A DNA stretch of 46,967 bases from Bullifex porci (GTDB lineage: Bacteria; Spirochaetota; Spirochaetia; Sphaerochaetales; Sphaerochaetaceae): NCBI RefSeq assembly GCF_009695635.1, contig NZ_VUNN01000018.1, positions 1-46,967 on the forward strand. The letters are read 5' to 3'. The translations under genes were made by a program, and so were the position numbers. Shown piece after piece: positions 43,262 to 46,967 of the stretch. Under the pieces are notes generated by a model that ran no database searches, had not been told where the DNA came from, and worked only from the letters and a program-made list of their open reading frames with translations. The stretch's first letter is position 1. Each line of letters opens with the position of its first letter.

Positions 43262-43899
43262 AAAAACGAATTATATTAGTCCGTCATGGAAGACAGAACA
43301 GTAATAAATGTAATGTAGATGTACCACTCGCGCCTGAAGGAGTACTTCAGGCAGAGCTATTAGCAAAAAGACTTAAGGGTGAGAGCTTTGATATTATGTA
43401 CACAAGTACATTAATAAGAGCTATTCAAACTGGTGATATTATTAATCAAGAATTAGGCCTAGATGTTGTTAGAAGAGCTGGTATAAACGAAATCGATTGG
43501 GGTGATATCGTTGGTTTAGATCATAAAGAGAGATTTGAAAAATACTCTTTTTTTATGCATGAACGCTCTCTTCGCACAAGTGATCTTCCATTCCCTGGTG
43601 GAGAGAGTGGAGAAGAGTGCTTTAATAGAGCATACCCTGTAATAAAGGAGATAATCTCAAGCGAATATAATTCTATTTTAGTTGTTACACATGGAGGACT
43701 AATTAGAGCTCTTATTTGTGGTCTGTTGGGTATACCATTTAAACATAAGCTAGACTTTGGCTCATCCTTAGAGAATACTTCGTTAACAGAATTCTTATAC
43801 GATAGTGAAACAGAGCTATTCTCTCTAGAAAGACTAAATGATTACAACCATCTTGAGGGACACATAGAGCTAATGCGTTCCTCATGGAAAGAGAAATAG
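43258..43899 (+). CDS. Histidine phosphatase (phosphoglycerate mutase-like)
   Basis: A 213-residue member of the histidine phosphatase superfamily. The RHG motif gives the phospho-accepting His10 (LVRHGRQNS); Arg54 lies in TSTLIRAIQT; the acid is in NEIDWG; and the second His is in VVTHGGLIRALI. The length and EIDWG pattern fit broad phosphatases such as CobC/PhoE/GpmB-like enzymes, not glycolytic mutase. It is coupled to the importer ATPase by a 4-bp overlap, so a sugar phosphate brought in, or made by the mutase, is a plausible substrate. This is inference. Confidence 0.88.
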   Translation: MKKRIILVRHGRQNSNKCNVDVPLAPEGVLQAELLAKRLKGESFDIMYTSTLIRAIQTGDIINQELGLDVVRRAGINEIDWGDIVGLDHKERFEKYSFFMHERSLRTSDLPFPGGESGEECFNRAYPVIKEIISSEYNSILVVTHGGLIRALICGLLGIPFKHKLDFGSSLENTSLTEFLYDSETELFSLERLNDYNHLEGHIELMRSSWKEK

Positions 43900-43909
43900 A
43901 ACTATTTCT
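43892..43909. terminator. Short palindrome across two convergent stop codons
   Basis: AGAAATAG and CTATTTCT form an 8-bp palindrome with a 2-nt centre that includes the stop of the phosphatase gene (plus) and touches the stop of the dipeptidase gene (minus). It is AT-rich and lacks a T-run, so as a terminator it is weak. Confidence 0.35.
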
Positions 43910-44843
43910 ATAGTAATCGTAAAATATTTTTATAAAACATCTTTTCAATTACTTCCTCTTTTAAGCCCGCTTTTCTTAAAGCAGCCTCTAGAAGAGGAAA
44001 TTTATCTGGTCCATCGATTTCAAGCTTTCCACCTATTCCATCAAAGTCACTTCCCATAGCTAAGATATCCTCTCCACCCACATTTAAAAGATGCTTTGTA
44101 TGTATGACCATATCACTTACTCTTGATTCATGGCTTTTATCATCTGTTAAAAATGGAGAGCAGAAATTTAACCCAACTACACCACCCTTATCTGCTAAGG
44201 CTCTTATCATATCATCTGTTAAATTTCTTCCAGTGTTAGTTACTGCTCTGCAATCAGAATGGGTTGCTAAGACCTTATTACCACTTTTTATTACATCCCA
44301 AAAGCCACCATCACTAAGATGAGAGACATCAATAATAATATCCTCTTGATTAAATCGCTCTAAGACCTCAAAGCCAAAGTCCTTTAATCCACTTTGCATA
44401 ATAGCTTTATCTTCACTTTGTGGATATGCAAGCTCATTCTCCCAGTTCCAAGTAAAGCCTGCGATTTTAGGCTTCCATGAGATAAGAGTATCAAGGTTTT
44501 TACGTTTCCCCTCTAGTGCATCTAACCCCTCTATAGTAAGCATTACAGATATAGAGTCCTTATTGTTAAGAATATCGTTAGCTGAGTAAGCTCTTTTAAG
44601 CTTTCCAGAGCTCTCTTCTATCTCTTTAATAAATAAATCATGTAGCCTTGATAGCCTTTCAAAGGGAGTATAAGCATCATCTGCTAGCTCATGCATCTTT
44701 GTAAAGAGTGCAAAGCATTGGCAATATACATCGCCCTTAACAAGCTTTTCATAATTAATATGACCCTTAGCATTAAATAGATTTTCACTAGGGTTTTCAC
44801 TTAATCTTAATATTGTGTCACAGTGTAAATCAATTGTTTTCAT
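43908..44843 (-). CDS. Membrane dipeptidase-type peptidase (family M19)
   Basis: A zinc-dependent dipeptidase of 311 residues, no signal peptide, so cytoplasmic. DLHCDT at the start supplies the first His/Asp metal ligands; TIEGLDAL carries the bridging Glu; DVSHLSDGGFWDV and ATHSDCRA supply the later histidines; and MGSDFDGIGG the final Asp region. Bacterial relatives cleave L- and D-containing dipeptides, perhaps from peptidoglycan turnover. It overlaps the upstream GNAT gene by 14 bp and is convergent with the phosphatase gene, 8 bp apart. Confidence 0.92.
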   Translation of the reverse strand: MKTIDLHCDTILRLSENPSENLFNAKGHINYEKLVKGDVYCQCFALFTKMHELADDAYTPFERLSRLHDLFIKEIEESSGKLKRAYSANDILNNKDSISVMLTIEGLDALEGKRKNLDTLISWKPKIAGFTWNWENELAYPQSEDKAIMQSGLKDFGFEVLERFNQEDIIIDVSHLSDGGFWDVIKSGNKVLATHSDCRAVTNTGRNLTDDMIRALADKGGVVGLNFCSPFLTDDKSHESRVSDMVIHTKHLLNVGGEDILAMGSDFDGIGGKLEIDGPDKFPLLEAALRKAGLKEEVIEKMFYKNILRLL

Positions 44844-45567
44844 AGCTCATCTCCTCCTGCTCAGCTAATACAGCTGCATCTATTTTATATAATAAACCTG
44901 CAAGCTCAGAATTACTAACAATATTAGTAAATGAGAGCTTTCCAATTTGCTTTAATGCATGATTAATTAAAACTAAATCTGGGTCTGAAAAATATACACT
45001 ACCCTCAGGTCTTACACATAAAATATTTTCATTATGCTTAAAAATGATAGCATTAGCTTCTACCTTCTCATTTTGCCACGATGGATTATAGCTCTTTGTT
45101 ATATCACTCCTACTACCTAAAGTGACCTCTTTAGATAGCTGTCCACCATTACTTAATTTAAAGCAAACAAAATGTCTTTTTCTCTTAAATCCAAGACTCT
45201 CATATAGCTTTAGTGCTCTAGAATTTGTTGAAATACACTCAAGTATAAATTCATCAAATTTATCCATCTTAGCTATGATTTTTTCAAGCATTTCTCTTGC
45301 TATACCGTTTCTTCTATATTCCTTTATTACAGCAGTACCAGCATCATAAAGTCTATTGTCTCTATGACCTACAAATACAAAGCCAACCATTTTATCACTA
45401 TCAAAGCAACCAATAGAGAGCTTTGGATCAAAGTCATTTGATTCAAGATGTGCTCTAATTTGCTTTTCATCAAGCTGCATAGGAATTGTGTAATCAGAAA
45501 AGGCTTCATTAAATATATTTTTAAGGTATGAAATAGACAGACCTGTTAGATTTGAATATGTAATCAT
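44830..45567 (-). CDS. GNAT-family N-acetyltransferase
   Basis: About 245 residues from the ATG at 45567 (MITYSNLTG); a frame to a TTG at 45591 exists without extra support. The GNAT fold occupies the first ~150 residues: DAGTAVIKEYRRNGIAREML is motif A with the acetyl-CoA loop RRNGIA, and NSRALKLYESLGFKRKRHF is motif B. The last ~95 residues form a second domain that looks like a degenerate GNAT or SCP-like partner. Substrate unknown. It overlaps the dipeptidase start by 14 bp, so an action on amino acids or small peptides is possible. Confidence 0.85.
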   Translation of the reverse strand: MITYSNLTGLSISYLKNIFNEAFSDYTIPMQLDEKQIRAHLESNDFDPKLSIGCFDSDKMVGFVFVGHRDNRLYDAGTAVIKEYRRNGIAREMLEKIIAKMDKFDEFILECISTNSRALKLYESLGFKRKRHFVCFKLSNGGQLSKEVTLGSRSDITKSYNPSWQNEKVEANAIIFKHNENILCVRPEGSVYFSDPDLVLINHALKQIGKLSFTNIVSNSELAGLLYKIDAAVLAEQEEMSYENN

Positions 45568-45627
45568 AAAACCATCATAGCTATTTAACAAAGCTTTTTC
45601 TATAATAAAAGAAAGAGCCTATTACTT

Positions 45628-46401
45628 CTATTTTCTTTTCTTTACTGGTATCCAAATTTCTGAGTAATATTTTGGATCCTTTGTTCCTAAGCTATATTTT
45701 CTTGGATCATCATACCATTCAATACAATAGCCTGCTGCAAATTCATAATCCTTTTGATTACAAAGCCACTGAGTATATATCTTTTCATTTAGCTTTTGCA
45801 TTGTTTCAGGAAGATATCCGATACACTTAAATATTGCCCAATCAAAAGCAGGTATAGTTTTTATAAATAAGTTCTCTGTAACTTCCTTATCTTGATTATA
45901 AAAGTCTGCAATTAGATACTCAAATTTAACATTAGACATAGATAAATCAATGTTGATACCAAGCTCACCACAAATATATTTTCCAAGCCCCTTTGAATAG
46001 TGCTCCTGCCAAAATTGTGGAATCGCTTCCTGACATCCCTCATAGACAAATTCTCTTAGATTTGCAATTACTTTAAACTCTTCCTTTCTTTCGATTCTGT
46101 AATCCATTAAGAATCCTCCTTGTAATGATATTGTTAATTGTAGAGGAGCATATCCTTTGATATGTTTCTTATCTCTTCTCACTTCTGAAGGATGTACATT
46201 ATGAAAACGATAAAAGGCTTTGGAAAAGCTATCAGGAGACTCATATCTATACTTAAGTGCAATATCTAATACAGTTTCATCACTTATCATTAAATCGTGA
46301 GCAGCAAGTGTTAATCTTCTATTTCTTATATATTCTCCAATTGTAATTCCACAAATCATTTTGACGTACTCCCACGGGCAAGCCCATGGGAATCTGGCCA
46401 T
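45628..46401 (-). pseudogene. AraC-family regulator with effector-binding domain, N-terminus lost
   Basis: From Met at 46359 the sequence matches an AraC-type DNA-binding domain (ICGITIGEYIRNRRLTLAAH, ILDIALKYRYESPDSFSKAF, FHNVHPSEVRRD), then a GyrI-like/Cass2 effector-binding domain to the end (KVIANLREFVYEG, FDWAIFKCIGYLPE). Relatives have ~45-50 more residues forming the first helix-turn-helix. Here they are replaced by GC-rich foreign bases that supply an artificial in-frame ATG (MARFPWACPWEYVK). With one of its two HTHs gone it should not bind DNA normally. The effector domain could still fold. Confidence 0.8.
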
Positions 46402-46536
46402 GGTAACGACGGTTGCGTCCCGAAGGATGTCTTACACCGTCTCTGGCCCGCGAGACCCGTCCGGCCTCGCCTTATAGTCTAGGCGTCCTTCGCCTGTTCC
46501 ATTCGATTCATGATACGCTTTGCCTCAGCGAGTATG
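46362..46536. other. GC-rich foreign segment between the broken AraC gene and the IS
   Basis: About 175 bp, clearly GC-richer than the core. On the minus strand, directly from the IS tip to a TAG at 46479-46481, it reads HILAEAKRIMNRMEQAKDA, which looks like the C-terminal end of an unidentified protein cut by the IS. Next to the AraC junction is a near-perfect inverted repeat, TCCCACGGGC and GCCCATGGGA at about 46369-46390, which could be a terminator stem or a recombination end. I could not identify the source. Confidence 0.55.
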
Positions 46537-46967
46537 TGTCAGAGTCAGTTAAAAAGGTACAAAAAGAGTCAGCTTAAAAAGGACAAAAATAGTCAATTAA
46601 AAAGGGAAACACAATCCATACTAAAGTGCTTTTCTTAATTATTATTGATAAAGATTTATCCCAGTTACTTCAGGGACAGCACTGGTCGAGATTTTGTAAA
46701 CAGTTTTTTGCTGCCCGCGGTAACTAGCTCCACGAATATCAATAGCGATACATCTATCCATAATTCTATCTAATGCACATTTAGCAATAGAATTGTTAAA
46801 GAATAAAGTTCGCCACTCTGAAGGTTTCATATTGCTAGTAAAAATTGTAGAACCTTTACGTTTATCATATCTTCTATCAAGAATTTGAAAGAAAAGATTA
46901 GATTCACTTTCAGGTAAAGGATCGCAATATCCAACTTCATCAATGATAAGGCATGTAATGTTAGATA
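46537..46967 (-). mobile_element. IS21-family element, istB-side end (runs off the window)
   Basis: The tip TGTCAGAGTCA is followed by three ~24-bp repeats of the form AGTCAgnTTAAAAAGGnAC up to about 46610, then the 3' end of istB. The layout (IR, then istB on the minus strand) places istA farther right. The tip matches the one ending at base 127 in opposite orientation. Confidence 0.88.
46642..46967 (-). CDS. istB: IstB-like transposition ATPase, C-terminal part
   Basis: AAA+ helper ATPase of IS21 transposition. The last ~107 residues are in the window; the frame is open to the edge. Visible are Walker B LIIDEVGY, then a stretch like NLFFQILDRRYDKRKGS and TIFTSNMKPSEW, the sensor/arginine region diagnostic for IstB, and the helical end ALDRIMDRCIAIDI. 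The Walker A and IstA partner lie outside. The frame shows no damage, so this copy may be active. Confidence 0.93.
   Translation of the reverse strand, partial: SNITCLIIDEVGYCDPLPESESNLFFQILDRRYDKRKGSTIFTSNMKPSEWRTLFFNNSIAKCALDRIMDRCIAIDIRGASYRGQQKTVYKISTSAVPEVTGINLYQ

Noticed and set aside
1-46967. A composite transposon bounded by the two IS21 ends
   Set aside because: The span is mostly essential core genes and neither IS is complete in the window. Contig or window ends falling in repeated IS copies is the simpler reading.
1-46967. CRISPR arrays, rRNA or tRNA genes
   Set aside because: No regularly spaced repeats were seen beyond the IS end repeats, and no cloverleaf-like or rRNA-like sequence was noticed in the gaps. 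A tRNAscan or Rfam search would be decisive.

Overview
The window is about 47 kb of AT-rich bacterial chromosome that I read as spirochaetal, probably Sphaerochaetaceae or a Treponema relative from a gut-type habitat. The reasons are the exported leader ending in ASGAKEE on a binding protein, a small beta-barrel outer-membrane protein and a lipoprotein (so a diderm), and a gene set (mnmE-mnmG-rsmG-ftsK, an EF-P beta-lysylation set, nadE, polA-coaE) that fits that group. The placement is inference, not a phylogeny.

Both window ends lie inside IS21-type elements. The left one ends at about base 127 and the right one begins at about 46537. Between the left IS end and guaA (about 128-3335) is a visibly GC-richer, Firmicutes-like, decaying island on the minus strand. 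It holds a radical SAM gene cut by the IS, a 35-codon stump of oleate hydratase, a TetR regulator, a small Xre-type regulator, a shredded ParA gene and, on the plus strand, the frameshifted C-terminal end of a tyrosine recombinase. At the other end an AraC-type regulator has lost its N-terminus at the junction with about 170 bp of GC-rich foreign DNA next to the second IS.

The core runs as long co-directional blocks. (1) Minus strand, 19198 to 11650: mnmE, mnmG, rsmG, ftsK and a class IV aminotransferase. (2) Minus strand, 11573 to 3430: a DEAD-box helicase, an ABC exporter split by a 1-nt frameshift, a plsC-like acyltransferase, a fused EcfA-EcfA ATPase, EcfT, an S component of unknown substrate, and guaA, almost all overlapping. 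(3) Plus strand, 19254-21970: epmA, efp and a DUF362 protein; epmB follows at 24206 after a convergent pair of transporters. epmA, epmB and efp together predict beta-lysylation of EF-P. (4) A beta-helix lipoprotein at 25438. (5) Minus strand, 34985 to 26941: nadE, a small outer-membrane protein, a one-TM protein, a PhnP-like hydrolase, polA, coaE and a membrane-tethered helical protein. (6) Plus strand, 35109-43899: beta-mannosidase, then a phosphohexomutase, a complete binding-protein ABC importer and a histidine phosphatase, which look like one sugar or sugar-phosphate unit. (7) Minus strand: an M19 dipeptidase, a GNAT protein and the broken AraC gene.

Three starts (mnmE, epmB, and less surely nadE) look leaderless, with the -10 box about 7-8 nt before the ATG and no Shine-Dalgarno. 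I saw no rRNA, tRNA or CRISPR array. No clearly new system stands out. The best leads are the guaA-linked orphan ECF transporter, the frameshift site in the exporter, and the proposed sugar-phosphate import cluster.
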